DNA of 64,000 bases from Fibrobacter sp. (GCA_017642335.1 JAGCPF010000037.1:1-64000); one strand, 5' to 3'; positions 35,554 through 45,852 are shown, counted from the stretch's first letter. Program-made: numbers and translations. Notes: generated by a model not told the origin, from the letters alone.

Positions 35554-37218
35554 TTACTTCTTAAATCGCTTCACGTCCACGTTTTTGCCATCGGTGACGG
35601 CCACATGGTATAGGCCCGGAGCCAAGGAGCGCACGTCCATTGCCGCGCCGTGTACAACAAACTGCCGCATCACTTCGCGGCCTTGCAAGTCGAGAATTCG
35701 GACAGAAGCGCCATTCTTGAAAGCACTTCCTATTTCCACAAACAAATGACCACTGACATAATGGGCCGTAGTCCCGTACACATTCGCTATCGAGTTCAAC
35801 ACAGGAATTGCCGTCTTATTGGTATCGGATGCTGACGTATCTTTTTTTGTCGTATCCTTCGGAGTCGGGACTTTCTCGGTCGTATCCTTTGGCGTCGGGT
35901 TCTTCCCAGTCGTGTCCTTTTTCGATGTTGAATCCTTTTTCGTCGTATCCGTCGGCACCATCCCCGTCGTATCCTTTGCAGGGATTTCTTCGTCAGGCTT
36001 GAGCAGGCGCCACATCTGGTACCAGCGCCAGTCATCTTCCCAGCTCTGCACCACGCGTTCGGCGTCCGTGGTCGCGCGCAGGTACATATCGCTGTGCTGC
36101 ATTTTCATTCGCACCACGGAGCCCTCGTAGCCAGACTGCTTTTGCATCGAGACTTTCTGGTGGGCTCCGCCGTTCCACTTGTACAGACTCATCGTGTGGC
36201 CAGCATCCTTCGATTCATCCGGAGTATCAAGGGAGAGGTCGCCAAAATTGATGCGGTAGGCCGAACCCGAGAGCGGCGTAATCGTTGCAATCGCATTGTC
36301 GCCCTTGCAGTCGCCCAGTGCAAGCTTGTCTTCACTGGTCCGGACCATACACGTACCGAAGTTCATCGACATGATGCGCACGGTATCGGGCTTCGCGGGC
36401 TTAGCCTGCCATACGCGCACCCAGTCTGCTTCGAAATACGCGGGCTTGTCCGCCGTGATTTCAATATCATCGCCCGCCCAGCCACCAATGGCGAGGTTCA
36501 CGATGATATACTGCGCCGAGAGTTGCTTGATTTCGGTCGGGCGGTTGTAACTGGCAAACTTCTTGTCGTCAAAGTAAAAACTAAGCGTCGATTCATCCCA
36601 CTCTACAGCGTAGTTGTGGAAGCCGGCAGAACGGTCCGTATTGTCGTCTTTGTGCCCGCCAAAGGAAGCCTCGTGGTCCCACGCCGAACCATGACTGCTG
36701 TACCAGCTCGGGTCCGTGTAATGCAGGTAGTAATGATGCTGCTTACGCGAAGCCGGAATTTCAAGGATGTCAATTTCCGGGGGCCAGCCGTCTTGCAATG
36801 TCCAGAACGCGGGCCACGTCCCCTTTTGCCACGGGGCCTTGAAGCGGCCTTCGATATAGCCGTACTTCACCTCAAAGTGGTTCTTGGTATCGATTGCGCC
36901 CGAAGTGTAGTCGACCGGAATTTCCTTGTTGTTGAACTTCGCCTTGGCCCTGTCTCCCGTAGCCTTGGGATGCTTTTTCTTTTCGCCCTTCAGCTTGAGC
37001 GTACCGTCGGAAACGATCACGTTCTCCTCGGCGCAGTAGGCGCGGTGGTTATGCGTGGGGCCCCAGTTGTACGTGGGATTCCACTTTTTCTTGTCGAGAC
37101 TCGTTCCGTCAAAGTTATCCTCGAACACGAGTTCCCAGCCGCTAAAATTCGACGGCGGATCCGCAAAAGAAGCACCTGCGACCAAGATTGTCAACAACGT
37201 TGCATTTAAAAATTTCAT
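35554..37218 (-). CDS. Secreted GH16 beta-glucanase with C-terminal accessory domain and sorting tail
   Basis: 554 residues. A signal peptide (MKFLNATLLTILVAGASFA) leads into a GH16 domain to ~275 with WELVFEDNFDGTSLDKKKW and the catalytic motif EIDILE (nucleophile and acid/base Glu), as in laminarinase-type enzymes cleaving beta-1,3 or mixed-linkage glucans. Residues ~285-400 look like a beta-trefoil/ricin-type module (GTCMVRTSEDKLALGDCKG). A Thr/Lys/Asp/Pro repeat linker (KDTT units) at ~410-460 precedes a C-terminal sorting domain (VRILDLQGREVMRQ, LAPGLYHVAVTDG). The ribosome site is GAGGAA. The frame is intact, so the export tail is present. Confidence 0.92.
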   Translation of the reverse strand: MKFLNATLLTILVAGASFADPPSNFSGWELVFEDNFDGTSLDKKKWNPTYNWGPTHNHRAYCAEENVIVSDGTLKLKGEKKKHPKATGDRAKAKFNNKEIPVDYTSGAIDTKNHFEVKYGYIEGRFKAPWQKGTWPAFWTLQDGWPPEIDILEIPASRKQHHYYLHYTDPSWYSSHGSAWDHEASFGGHKDDNTDRSAGFHNYAVEWDESTLSFYFDDKKFASYNRPTEIKQLSAQYIIVNLAIGGWAGDDIEITADKPAYFEADWVRVWQAKPAKPDTVRIMSMNFGTCMVRTSEDKLALGDCKGDNAIATITPLSGSAYRINFGDLSLDTPDESKDAGHTMSLYKWNGGAHQKVSMQKQSGYEGSVVRMKMQHSDMYLRATTDAERVVQSWEDDWRWYQMWRLLKPDEEIPAKDTTGMVPTDTTKKDSTSKKDTTGKNPTPKDTTEKVPTPKDTTKKDTSASDTNKTAIPVLNSIANVYGTTAHYVSGHLFVEIGSAFKNGASVRILDLQGREVMRQFVVHGAAMDVRSLAPGLYHVAVTDGKNVDVKRFKK

Positions 37219-37255
37219 ATCAAATATTCCTCATCCAACTCCACAAAGCAGCAGC

Positions 37256-37290
37256 CCTCATAGCTCAAGGCTCACCGCTCACACCTATTA
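37256..37290. repeat. Degenerate heptamer array between the GH16 and FISUMP genes
   Basis: Units CCTCATA, GCTCAAG, GCTCACC, GCTCACA, CCTATTA. It is related to arrays at 50887-51023 and reaches the 3' end of the FISUMP gene. Confidence 0.65.
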
Positions 37291-38340
37291 TTCCTTCACA
37301 CAACGAACCGATAATCCGTCAATCTTTTTCACCGTATTCACGATGGCGTTGTCGTTGCTGCAATCCAGGTACATGTGGTAAGCGAGGGAATCCGCAGCGC
37401 CACCGTCCGCTTCCGTAGACGCCCACATGAGGGAAGAGCAGCCGTGATAGGTAAACCCGTCCTGGGTGCGAGAGATAAACTTCATGCCCGCGGGCAACGC
37501 CGTAAAGCCGAAGTCATCCGTACCACTGCCATCGTTTTCCCAGCCACTCACGGACTTGAGCTTGCTAGAGCCAGTCCAGAGAATCTCGTTCACGGAATCC
37601 GCACCGACTGCGGTCAACAGCGCGGCCCAGTCTTCATTCGTGGGCAAACGCCAACCTTCGGGGCAAATTCTCTGCGCCACCTTCCACGTGTAGAGGCGAC
37701 CAGCCGATTCGCAGTTCTCGGGCTTATCCCAATAGCACCAGTCATTCTTGACAGAGCTCGCAGCGCCTTCGATATCGAAGTAGTTCAGGTTCTCTGCCAT
37801 CCAGGTCATGCCACCGATGGTCGTGGTCTTGTAAACCATCCCGTCACGCGGGTCCGTCATCTCTCCATAGGCGAAATTTGGATTGTCATGCGTTCCCCTG
37901 GGGTCGTAGAAATGCCACACGCCCACGCTGTCCGGTTCGTGCCGGGCCGTATCGATACCGTTAATGCCGTCGGGGAAAAGGATGGCGAGAATAGAATCCA
38001 AAGAAGCAGAAGACTCGACGTCGGAAGAAGATTCCGGTTCAACGATGGATTCCCCTTCACTTGAAAGCGCATCCGCGACGGGAACGGCCAATTCACTCGA
38101 CGTAATTTCTTCGCTGGAAGAAGACAACGCACCCTGTGATTCAGAAGCCTCGTTCACGTCTGGAATTTTTTCGTCTGGAGCCTGCAAGCGAGAAGGCTGC
38201 GCAGCCACGACATCCGCACCGTCCAAGGCACCCAGTTCGTTGCCCGAACCGGCAGGGCTACCATCATCACTGCTGCAAGCCGAAAACGCGGCAACAAGCA
38301 GCGCCGAAGCAGCTAGAGAATGAATTTTCTTTAACGTCAT
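37288..38340 (-). CDS. Lipoprotein with Fibrobacter major paralogous (FISUMP) domain
   Basis: About 350 residues from the ATG at 38340, which has a GGAG ribosome site; an upstream GTG is less likely. Lipoprotein signal with Cys in AAFSACSSD. A long Ser/Glu-rich linker follows (residues ~30-115). The C-terminal ~190 residues are the FISUMP domain: DGMVYKTTTIGGMTWMAENL, CYWDKPENCESAGRLYTW, CPEGWRLPTNEDWAALL, DDFGFTALPAG and a final SVRCVKE. The domain is abundant in Fibrobacter surface proteins and its function is unknown. Confidence 0.9.
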   Translation of the reverse strand: MTLKKIHSLAASALLVAAFSACSSDDGSPAGSGNELGALDGADVVAAQPSRLQAPDEKIPDVNEASESQGALSSSSEEITSSELAVPVADALSSEGESIVEPESSSDVESSASLDSILAILFPDGINGIDTARHEPDSVGVWHFYDPRGTHDNPNFAYGEMTDPRDGMVYKTTTIGGMTWMAENLNYFDIEGAASSVKNDWCYWDKPENCESAGRLYTWKVAQRICPEGWRLPTNEDWAALLTAVGADSVNEILWTGSSKLKSVSGWENDGSGTDDFGFTALPAGMKFISRTQDGFTYHGCSSLMWASTEADGGAADSLAYHMYLDCSNDNAIVNTVKKIDGLSVRCVKE

Positions 38341-38473
38341 AACCGACTCCACATTTCTTTACCAATCTATGTTTTTTCAACGAAAAATGCAATAGACAAG
38401 GTAACGGCAAAACCGTCAACATCCCATAATTTAAGGCACATTCACGGGTGTGAAGTGATTACAGCGCAACGAA

Positions 38474-39811
38474 TCAGCGGCGAGTGGCGCGAGGGAGTTC
38501 AGAAGCGTGTTTTTCTTGCCAAATGGCTTCGAGCTGAGCGCGTTCGGCCTCAGTGGCCCAATCAGAATCCGGGAATTCCTGCACGATGATGCGGTAACGG
38601 GTCGCAGCAGAATGGAAATCGCGCAGTTCACGGTAGATGTTGCCCATCTGGAGCATCGCGAAATAGCGTTCCTCGGGTTCAAGTTCCAAATCCAGAAGTT
38701 CCTTGTACATCTGCAATGCGGGTTCCAAGTTGCCCGACTTGAAAAGCATGTTCGCCACTTCGATTGTAGGGCCATCATCCGATACCGGAGTCGCCTTCTT
38801 CTTCGGGGCCTTTTCCTTGGGTTCCTTCTCCACCTTGGCTTCCACCTTTTCTTGCACGGGAGCAGCAGGCTTTTCGGCCTCGGGCTTGGTTTCGACAACA
38901 TCGCCACGCAATTCGGCAAGACGGCTTTCAGCAGTAGCGCGGAATACAGCACTCGGAGAAGCCTTTTTCAGATAAGCGTTCAGATACTTCTTTTCGAGTT
39001 CCGTACGCTTACTTTTTTCGTAAACAAGAGCGAGGAAGTAATTGGCGTCGTTGCCGCGTTCCTTAAAAGTGAGGCCCTTTTTCAGGTTGTACTCGGCCTT
39101 GTCGTATTCGCCCAATTCAAAGCGAGTCAGACCGGCATAGAAATACGCACCCGGGTCACCAGGACGTTTGGCCAGAATTTCTCTCCAGACAGGAACGACT
39201 TCCTTGTACTTGCCCTCATCGAACAAAGCCTTTCCTTTTTCGAACAACTCATCGACGCTAGACTTCGCGGGAACCGAGGGTTCCTCCGGTTCGGCCTTGA
39301 CTTCCTTTACAGGTTCCGGCTTTGCCTTCACGGACTGCGAAGCGGGTTCCTCGACCGGTGTTTCCACCTTTTTCTCGGCCACCTTCGGCTGTTCAACCAC
39401 AGATTCTTCCGAAGCTGCTGCAGGAGATTCCGCCACGGGATTATTTTTCGGATCTTTCGCTCGTTCGGCGTCGGCCTTGGGTTTCTGGCCCAGCGCTTCG
39501 TAGACCTTGGCGGCACCTTCGTAGGCCTCGCTCATCGAGGGATTGTAGCGGTAAGCCAAACGGAAATTGGCAAGAGCGCCGCTGTAGTCCTTCATCTTCA
39601 TGCGGACTTGCGCTGCCAGATAGTATGCTTCGGAATTTCTGGGATCGTCAGCCAGGATGGCGCGGTATTCTCCGAGGGCCTTTTCATATTCGCCCTTCGC
39701 CTCGAAGCGAGCACCTTGTTCTACACGCGGGTCGGCAGCAAAAGACGAAGAAAAACCAATCAGTACAGCAAAAGTAAGTATTGATGCTGATGCGAAAAAA
39801 CTTTTAACCAT
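38474..39811 (-). CDS. Exported tetratricopeptide repeat protein
   Basis: 445 residues from the ATG at 39811 (MVKSFFASASILTFAVLIGF, signal peptide ending FAAD). TPR units lie at ~30-120 (AKGEYEKALGEYRAILADDP, NSEAYYLAAQVRMKMKDY), ~190-275 and ~355-430, separated by two low-complexity Pro/Glu/Lys/Val-rich linkers. The last block (YRELRDFHSAATRYRIIVQEFPDSDW) resembles the TPRs of YbgF/BamD-type envelope proteins. It probably scaffolds protein contacts in the periplasm. Partner unknown; it stands alone. Confidence 0.82.
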   Translation of the reverse strand: MVKSFFASASILTFAVLIGFSSSFAADPRVEQGARFEAKGEYEKALGEYRAILADDPRNSEAYYLAAQVRMKMKDYSGALANFRLAYRYNPSMSEAYEGAAKVYEALGQKPKADAERAKDPKNNPVAESPAAASEESVVEQPKVAEKKVETPVEEPASQSVKAKPEPVKEVKAEPEEPSVPAKSSVDELFEKGKALFDEGKYKEVVPVWREILAKRPGDPGAYFYAGLTRFELGEYDKAEYNLKKGLTFKERGNDANYFLALVYEKSKRTELEKKYLNAYLKKASPSAVFRATAESRLAELRGDVVETKPEAEKPAAPVQEKVEAKVEKEPKEKAPKKKATPVSDDGPTIEVANMLFKSGNLEPALQMYKELLDLELEPEERYFAMLQMGNIYRELRDFHSAATRYRIIVQEFPDSDWATEAERAQLEAIWQEKHASELPRATRR

Positions 39812-40091
39812 GCCCGAAAATTTAAAAAAAGAGAACAGAAGTCCGAAAAACACCACTGCACAAAATAGACTCTAAACCGAAAACTCGGTTCAAGCGCAGC
39901 CGAAGAGCGATTCATTTTGAAGCGGCCCCGAAAGCAAATGTTTCATTTTGATACACATGTATTGGCCATTATCGTTTAAATCGACAGAATAGGCCACCAG
40001 GCCAACGCAACAAGAGCAAAATTCCTGCCAGCACGTTCCAAAAAGCAAAAAACAACGCAAAATAAGCAAATATCCCTGAAAAAAACGCTTT

Positions 40092-40108
40092 TTGGCATGG
40101 AATTTGCT
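40092..40108 (+). promoter_or_regulatory. Sigma-54-type promoter candidate for groESL
   Basis: TTGGCATGGAATTTGCT matches the consensus YTGGCACGRNNNTTGCW at every fixed position but one (C to T), with GG and GC at the correct 10-bp spacing. Transcription would start near 40119, about 80 nt before groES. An enhancer-binding activator would be required; none is visible here. Confidence 0.6.
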
Positions 40109-40113
40109 TCAAC

Positions 40114-40137
40114 GGGGGCGAAACAAGAAACGCCCCC
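40114..40137 (+). promoter_or_regulatory. GC hairpin in the groES leader
   Basis: GGGGGCG-(10 nt A-rich loop)-CGCCCCC, not followed by T, so not a terminator. It begins almost at the predicted start of transcription and may stabilise or regulate the mRNA. Confidence 0.5.
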
Positions 40138-40198
40138 TTCGGAGCAAAAGTTTTAACAATGGGCAATAATGACGCCCGCAAATATGAGGTAAAATAAA

Positions 40199-40480
40199 AT
40201 GATCAAGCCTTTAGCAGATCGAATCGTTGTCAAACCGGCCGAAGCCGAACAGAAGACCTCCTCGGGTCTCTTCATTCCGGATAACGCCAAGGAAAAGCCC
40301 ATGCAGGGCAAGGTCGTGGCCGTGGGCCCGGGCCGCAAGAACGACAAGGGTGAACTCGTCGCTATGGAAGTCAAGGTCGGGGACGAAGTGTTGTACGGCA
40401 AGTACAGCGGCACCGAAGTCACCGTCGACGGCGAAACCTACCTCATCGTGAAGGAATCGGACGTCATCGCTACTCTTTAG
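40199..40480 (+). CDS. groES: Co-chaperonin GroES
   Basis: The 93-residue lid of the GroEL chamber. [23 protein letters not shown] is the canonical start; the mobile loop carries [15 protein letters not shown], and [17 protein letters not shown] and [13 protein letters not shown] complete the fold. It is followed by groEL after 101 nt that contain a heptamer array. Confidence 0.97.
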   Translation: MIKPLADRIVVKPAEAEQKTSSGLFIPDNAKEKPMQGKVVAVGPGRKNDKGELVAMEVKVGDEVLYGKYSGTEVTVDGETYLIVKESDVIATL

Positions 40481-40521
40481 ACGAGAGAACGGTTCTTCGA
40501 ACCTACAGACGAGAGACGAGA
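40480..40521. repeat. Heptamer array in the groES-groEL spacer
   Basis: Six units of 7 bp: GACGAGA, GAACGGT, TCTTCGA, ACCTACA, GACGAGA, GACGAGA. On the other strand it matches the array before dnaX and the one after yebC, including a central GGTTC-GAA-GAACC hairpin. Confidence 0.7.
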
Positions 40522-40563
40522 GATTTTAACAATCGCGCATTCGCGCTAAAAAGTTTTAAATAG

Positions 40564-42216
<1,653 letters not shown>

Positions 42217-42249
42217 TCTAGCGCCCCGCTAAAAAACTCTGTCTCCTTA

Positions 42250-42286
42250 GAAAACACCCGATGCAGTTTTTGCATCGGGCGTTTTC
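42250..42286 (+). terminator. Rho-independent terminator after groEL
   Basis: Stem GAAAAC-a-CCCGATGCA / TGCATCGGG-c-GTTTTC with a T-rich loop, ending in TTTTC. Confidence 0.85.
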
Positions 42287-42345
42287 AATTGACTTTGAAA
42301 TGGGCTTTAGCCATATTTAGGATACGGCATTAAAAATTTTCATTG

Positions 42346-43683
42346 TCATTCCAAGAACATTGTCATGTAGTAAGGCAACGTCACTACTTTCCCGGCAACG
42401 CCCACATTGTTTTCGGAAAGCTTGTAGCAGATTTCTACTTCGTAATTCTCGTTTTGGAGAACAGTTTTTGCTGACTTGGTTTGCCCCGAAGTTGCCTTGA
42501 CTTCGATTAACGCAGTTTCACCTGCAATGGTTTCCACAAAGTCAATTTCAAGACCGGAATCTTTGCGGAAGTAGTATAGGTTTCGCCCCTGTTTCGAGAA
42601 ACAGTCAGCGACAATGTTCTCGTAAATAGCGCCCTTGTAAAATCCCAAGTCTCCGCTAAGGATTTTGGCAGCACATCCTTTTTCGAGCATCGCGACGAAC
42701 AGCCCGGAATCCTGGACATAGATCTTGAATGCGTTTTCAATCTTGTAACCGTCCAGAGGAGTGGATATGTTTGTGAGATTGTGACATAGGTTGATGATGC
42801 CGCAGTCATAAAGCCACTGGATTGCGTTCTGGTATGCTTCGGAACGACCTTTCTTTTCTAATGAGGAATATGTGAATTTTTTATTCTCTTTAGCGAGTTG
42901 AGCCGGAATGGAATCGAATACGCGGTTGATTCTGCCTAGAAGCGTTCTGTCTACTTCCTCGTTTTCATCTTCGTCGAGGTGCTTGCCAAAATCGTCCTTG
43001 TATTCTTCGAGAATATCCTGCTGTTCTTGCCAAACAACGTTCATGTCGTTTGTTTCGACGAAACGGGAAACGATGTACGGGAGACCACCCACGCAGAGAT
43101 ATTCCCTAAAATAGCGCAACATGGCGTTGTGAGTGGTTCCGCTAACAGGGATCTTGTTTCTGAAGCATTCCTTCAGATAATCAATGACTTTTTCGTCAAT
43201 GCCCTTTGCCCACAGAAATTCCTCGAAATCCATAGGCTTCATGTAAACAATTCTCTCGAAACCTGTCGGGACGCCCTTGCCCTTTTTTCTGTTATACCCC
43301 TTTATTCCCAGGAGCGAACCCGTGCAGATGACGTCATATCGACCATCTTCCATGAACGGTTTGATGCTTGCGCGTGCATTTGCGCATTCCTGAATCTCGT
43401 CAAATATAATGACGGTTTTTTTCGGTTCGAAGCGAGCATCGGGAAGTAGGGCCGACAGGTCGATCGTCATGCGGTTGACATTGAAATCGCCGTCGAAAAT
43501 TCTACGGGCGCTGTCGTTCTCCTTGAAGTTCACATAGACCACATGCTTATAGTGACTCCTAGCGAATTCAAGAACACTGAATGTCTTGCCGATTTGGCGC
43601 ATTCCCTTGACGACAAGAGCCTTTTTCTTGCCCCCGCCATTCATCCATTTTTCGAATTCTTTAAGGATTTTCCGCTTGAACAT
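42346..43683 (-). CDS. AAA_14 / DUF4143-type ATPase
   Basis: 445 residues. The N-terminus has ALVVKGMRQIGKTFSVLEFA (Walker A GMRQIGKT), Walker B TVIIFDEIQEC, sensor ICTGSLLG and the FEEFLWAKG block typical of AAA_14. The C-terminal DUF4143 part is a PD-(D/E)XK-like fold with YENIVADCFSK, LEIDFVE and ALIEVKATSG. These stand-alone ATPases are common in Bacteroidota, Fibrobacter and archaea with no settled role. A TATATTTA box is 4 nt before the ATG, and three direct repeats precede it. Confidence 0.87.
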   Translation of the reverse strand: MFKRKILKEFEKWMNGGGKKKALVVKGMRQIGKTFSVLEFARSHYKHVVYVNFKENDSARRIFDGDFNVNRMTIDLSALLPDARFEPKKTVIIFDEIQECANARASIKPFMEDGRYDVICTGSLLGIKGYNRKKGKGVPTGFERIVYMKPMDFEEFLWAKGIDEKVIDYLKECFRNKIPVSGTTHNAMLRYFREYLCVGGLPYIVSRFVETNDMNVVWQEQQDILEEYKDDFGKHLDEDENEEVDRTLLGRINRVFDSIPAQLAKENKKFTYSSLEKKGRSEAYQNAIQWLYDCGIINLCHNLTNISTPLDGYKIENAFKIYVQDSGLFVAMLEKGCAAKILSGDLGFYKGAIYENIVADCFSKQGRNLYYFRKDSGLEIDFVETIAGETALIEVKATSGQTKSAKTVLQNENYEVEICYKLSENNVGVAGKVVTLPYYMTMFLE

Positions 43684-43687
43684 ACCC

Positions 43688-43777
43688 TAAATATACACTT
43701 TTCCAAGGGATAAATCAACATAAAAAATACACTTTTTCAACCCACTTTTTTGCATTTAAATGCACTTTTTCAAGGGA
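43688..43777 (-). promoter_or_regulatory. Promoter box and three direct repeats upstream of the AAA_14 ATPase
   Basis: TATATTTA (43688-43695) lies 4 nt before the ATG. Three copies of T-R-CACTTTTYCAA (plus-strand reading), two of them extended by GGGA, occur at 43694-43710, 43728-43743 and 43761-43777, with starts 34 and 33 bp apart, close to three helical turns. This is the layout of iterons or cooperative operator sites; the first overlaps the promoter box. Confidence 0.55.
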
Positions 43778-43894
43778 GATTAAAAAAAAAATGCTTTTTT
43801 TACAGAATTTTCAAGCATTTGGACTTGCAGATACTACCGCAAGTAACCGCCCCAAAGGGGACTCATGTCAACCGCATTGCCTGCTGAACATACC

Positions 43895-43919
43895 AAAAAA
43901 AAAGGCCGCCGAGGCGACC
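43895..43919 (-). terminator. Terminator after the small membrane protein gene
   Basis: On the minus strand GGTCGC-CTCG-GCGGCC (one G-U pair) followed by nine T. A near-identical stem without the T run is at 45979-45996. Confidence 0.7.
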
Positions 43920-43953
43920 TATGATGATTGTACTATGCACAATAGAAAAAGCA

Positions 43954-44181
43954 CTAAGGTGTTTTTGAATGCAGAAATTTCCATACGATTAGCACAATCA
44001 ATAGAAAAAAATCAATCAAAACGATACAGTTGACAAAAGATAATTTATCAAAACTAAGTATTTCTTCTACAACACTTTGGTCGGCATATTCTCCATAGGC
44101 AGCATCATAAAGTGAATAGGCACAAACAATATTTATTAACGCAACAAATGCTGCAGCTATTTTTTTCTTGTATTGAGACAT
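43954..44181 (-). CDS. Small two-helix membrane protein
   Basis: 75 residues: basic N-terminus MSQYKKKIA, TM helix about residues 9-28 (AAAFVALINIVCAYSLY), a short acidic loop with EYADQSVVEEILSF, and a second helix at ~50-70 (IVLIDFFLLIVLIVWKFL). An AGGAT ribosome site precedes the ATG and a terminator follows the stop, both supporting a real gene. Not recognised. It lies between the two ATPase genes on the same strand. Confidence 0.6.
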   Translation of the reverse strand: MSQYKKKIAAAFVALINIVCAYSLYDAAYGEYADQSVVEEILSFDKLSFVNCIVLIDFFLLIVLIVWKFLHSKTP

Positions 44182-44238
44182 TGAAATCCTATTGATTTGA
44201 TTTATTCAAGTATTTATGGAGAGTAATTCAATACGTAG

Positions 44239-44325
44239 CTATTGTTTCACCCAAAGGACCAAAATAGATGTTGCCGACATTAAAAATATTGCTATAAAAA
44301 TTTTCTTAATTCCACATTTCAGCAT
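44239..44325 (-). CDS. Possible 28-residue hydrophobic peptide
   Basis: ATG at 44325 to TAG: MLKCGIKKIFIAIFLMSATS followed by ILVLWVKQ, a single predicted membrane helix with a basic N-terminus. An AAGG lies 7 nt before the ATG. It sits between the second ATPase and the 75-residue membrane protein on the same strand. Too short to judge by composition; type I toxin-like or regulatory peptides look like this, but no evidence of either was found. Confidence 0.3.
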   Translation of the reverse strand: MLKCGIKKIFIAIFLMSATSILVLWVKQ

Positions 44326-44354
44326 CTTTAACCTTATTTGAGTGTTCTAAGTTA

Positions 44355-45800
44355 TCAGGCCAACTTAACAATATCATCGAGACTTACTAGATGGATATTG
44401 TGGTTCCTGCGAGCTTCATCGCTTAACTTTTCCACAAAACCGGACTCGGAAAATAGGTAGTAGTAAAACTCGGCTTTTTCTTTTTGCGGAGAAAGCTTTA
44501 CCGCCGTATCAAGAAAATCACCGTAAGCAAATGGCTTGCCCTTGAACTTACATTCTCCTACGAGATACTTTTTCTTATCTGCAGATGTTGCAAGCAGGTC
44601 AATCTCCGTTTCCTGAACATCAGTGTCATCGCCACAGCGTACAGTAGTTTTACCCCACCAGCGTCCCATCCGGTTATAACGGAACGGCAACAGTCCCGCC
44701 TTCTGCTTTTCTTGGACATATTCACGGCAAACATCCTCAAAAGAAAAAGACGCGAACTCAAGCAAGGCGGGCTTAACAATATATTTGAATACTCCGTCAA
44801 CATCGCCACTTTCCAAATCGGAATAGTTGGTAAACACGAATGCGTACCAGAAACGGAAAAAGCTGTCCGTCAGGCGGTAAAGTCCACGGTTCCGATTCCC
44901 AACTTCCTTTATGCCGTCATCGACGGAAAATTCACGTTGCACAATAGAAAGTTCTATCAAATTTTTTAGATAAACGCTTGTCTTCGAGGTATCATCTATA
45001 AGCGATTTTTTGCTGATATCATTCAGCTTGGTCGCCCCAAGCGCAATGGCTTCAATAATGGAATTGTAGAGAATCGTTTCACGCAGTTCCTGCCGAAGCA
45101 GAAATTCCACCTCACTATAAAGAGCGCAGCCCTTGGTAAGGATATTCCGCTTAATATTTTCTTCAAGAGACAAGCCTGGATCGAATTGGCGCAGGTAATG
45201 CGGAATTCCGCCGAGGATAGAATAGGCTACAATCTTGTCACGGGCGGAATATTTCGGGAAAAACTGCATTGCATCGTAGAATCCCATGGGTTCCATCTTG
45301 AAGATTCCCGTAGCACGTCCATAAAGCGGATTTTTTTCGGCAAGCAGTTCCTTTTCGATAAAACTCATAGAACTGCCGCACAGGACAATCATGACGTCGT
45401 CGTCCTTAAGGCGTTCATCCCAAAGGGCTTGTAAGACGGACGGAACGCTGCTGTTGAACTTGCACATGTAAGGAAATTCGTCAATAATCAGCAATTTTTT
45501 CTGCTTGCCGTAGGGCAATTCCGAAACAGAGCTAAATGCAGCCTCCCAATCATCGAATTCGGAAACATACTTCGCCGCCGGGATTTTTTCTTGTAGCATC
45601 TTTGAAGAAAAACTGCGCAATTGCAGTTTATCGGACACTTCTCGGCACGAGTAGAACACGTGCGGTTTGCCTTTGCAAAATTCATGAAGCGTCTCCGTTT
45701 TGCCTACGCGCCTGCGCCCGTAAAGCACGACCAATTGTCCGCCTTTGCTTGCGTACCGGTCTTCAAGAAATTGCAATTCCTGTTTTCTGCCAATGAACAT
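44355..45800 (-). CDS. AAA ATPase of the archaeal-type ATP-binding / DUF234 class
   Basis: 481 residues from the ATG at 45800 (MFIGRKQELQFLE), which has an AGGGTGGA ribosome site; an upstream TTG is not needed. Walker A VLYGRRRVGKTETLHEF, Walker B KLLIIDEFPYM, sensor VLCGSSMSFIEKE and the LYGRATGIFKMEPM block are typical. The C-terminus is a nuclease-like DUF234 region with FSFEDVCREYV, ETEIDLLA and YLVGECKFKGKPF, the E-x-K part of a PD-(D/E)XK core. Its role in this family is unsettled. It has a strong promoter with two palindromic sites at the start of transcription. Confidence 0.87.
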   Translation of the reverse strand: MFIGRKQELQFLEDRYASKGGQLVVLYGRRRVGKTETLHEFCKGKPHVFYSCREVSDKLQLRSFSSKMLQEKIPAAKYVSEFDDWEAAFSSVSELPYGKQKKLLIIDEFPYMCKFNSSVPSVLQALWDERLKDDDVMIVLCGSSMSFIEKELLAEKNPLYGRATGIFKMEPMGFYDAMQFFPKYSARDKIVAYSILGGIPHYLRQFDPGLSLEENIKRNILTKGCALYSEVEFLLRQELRETILYNSIIEAIALGATKLNDISKKSLIDDTSKTSVYLKNLIELSIVQREFSVDDGIKEVGNRNRGLYRLTDSFFRFWYAFVFTNYSDLESGDVDGVFKYIVKPALLEFASFSFEDVCREYVQEKQKAGLLPFRYNRMGRWWGKTTVRCGDDTDVQETEIDLLATSADKKKYLVGECKFKGKPFAYGDFLDTAVKLSPQKEKAEFYYYLFSESGFVEKLSDEARRNHNIHLVSLDDIVKLA

Positions 45801-45825
45801 ATTCCACCCTGCGCTCTTTTTTACC

Positions 45826-45852
45826 AAATCACGATTTAGTAAATCACGATTT
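45826..45852. promoter_or_regulatory. Tandem palindromic operator-like sites
   Basis: AAATCACGATTT occurs twice (45826-45837 and 45841-45852), 15 bp apart. Each is an inverted repeat AAATC-N2-GATTT. They cover about +1 to +27 of the predicted transcript of the ATPase gene, the right place for a repressor. Confidence 0.6.

Larger units (their letters stand above)
39812..40198. other. Long groES upstream region
   Basis: 387 bp without a gene. The left part holds nothing recognisable. The right part has a sigma-54-like -24/-12 element (40092-40108), a GC hairpin (40114-40137) in the predicted 5' UTR and a GAGG ribosome site before groES. No CIRCE inverted repeat was found. Confidence 0.6.

Noticed and set aside
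38431..38952. 173-codon Arg/Pro-rich minus-strand ORF
   Set aside because: Frame-shifted shadow of the TPR protein gene at 38474-39811.
39812..40198. CIRCE/HrcA operator upstream of groES
   Set aside because: No TTAGCACTC-N9-GAGTGCTAA or close variant found; the sigma-54-like element is the only clear signal.
43791..44033. 80-codon plus-strand ORF between the ATPases
   Set aside because: No ribosome site, odd composition, and it runs through the terminator and the 3' end of the opposing membrane-protein gene.
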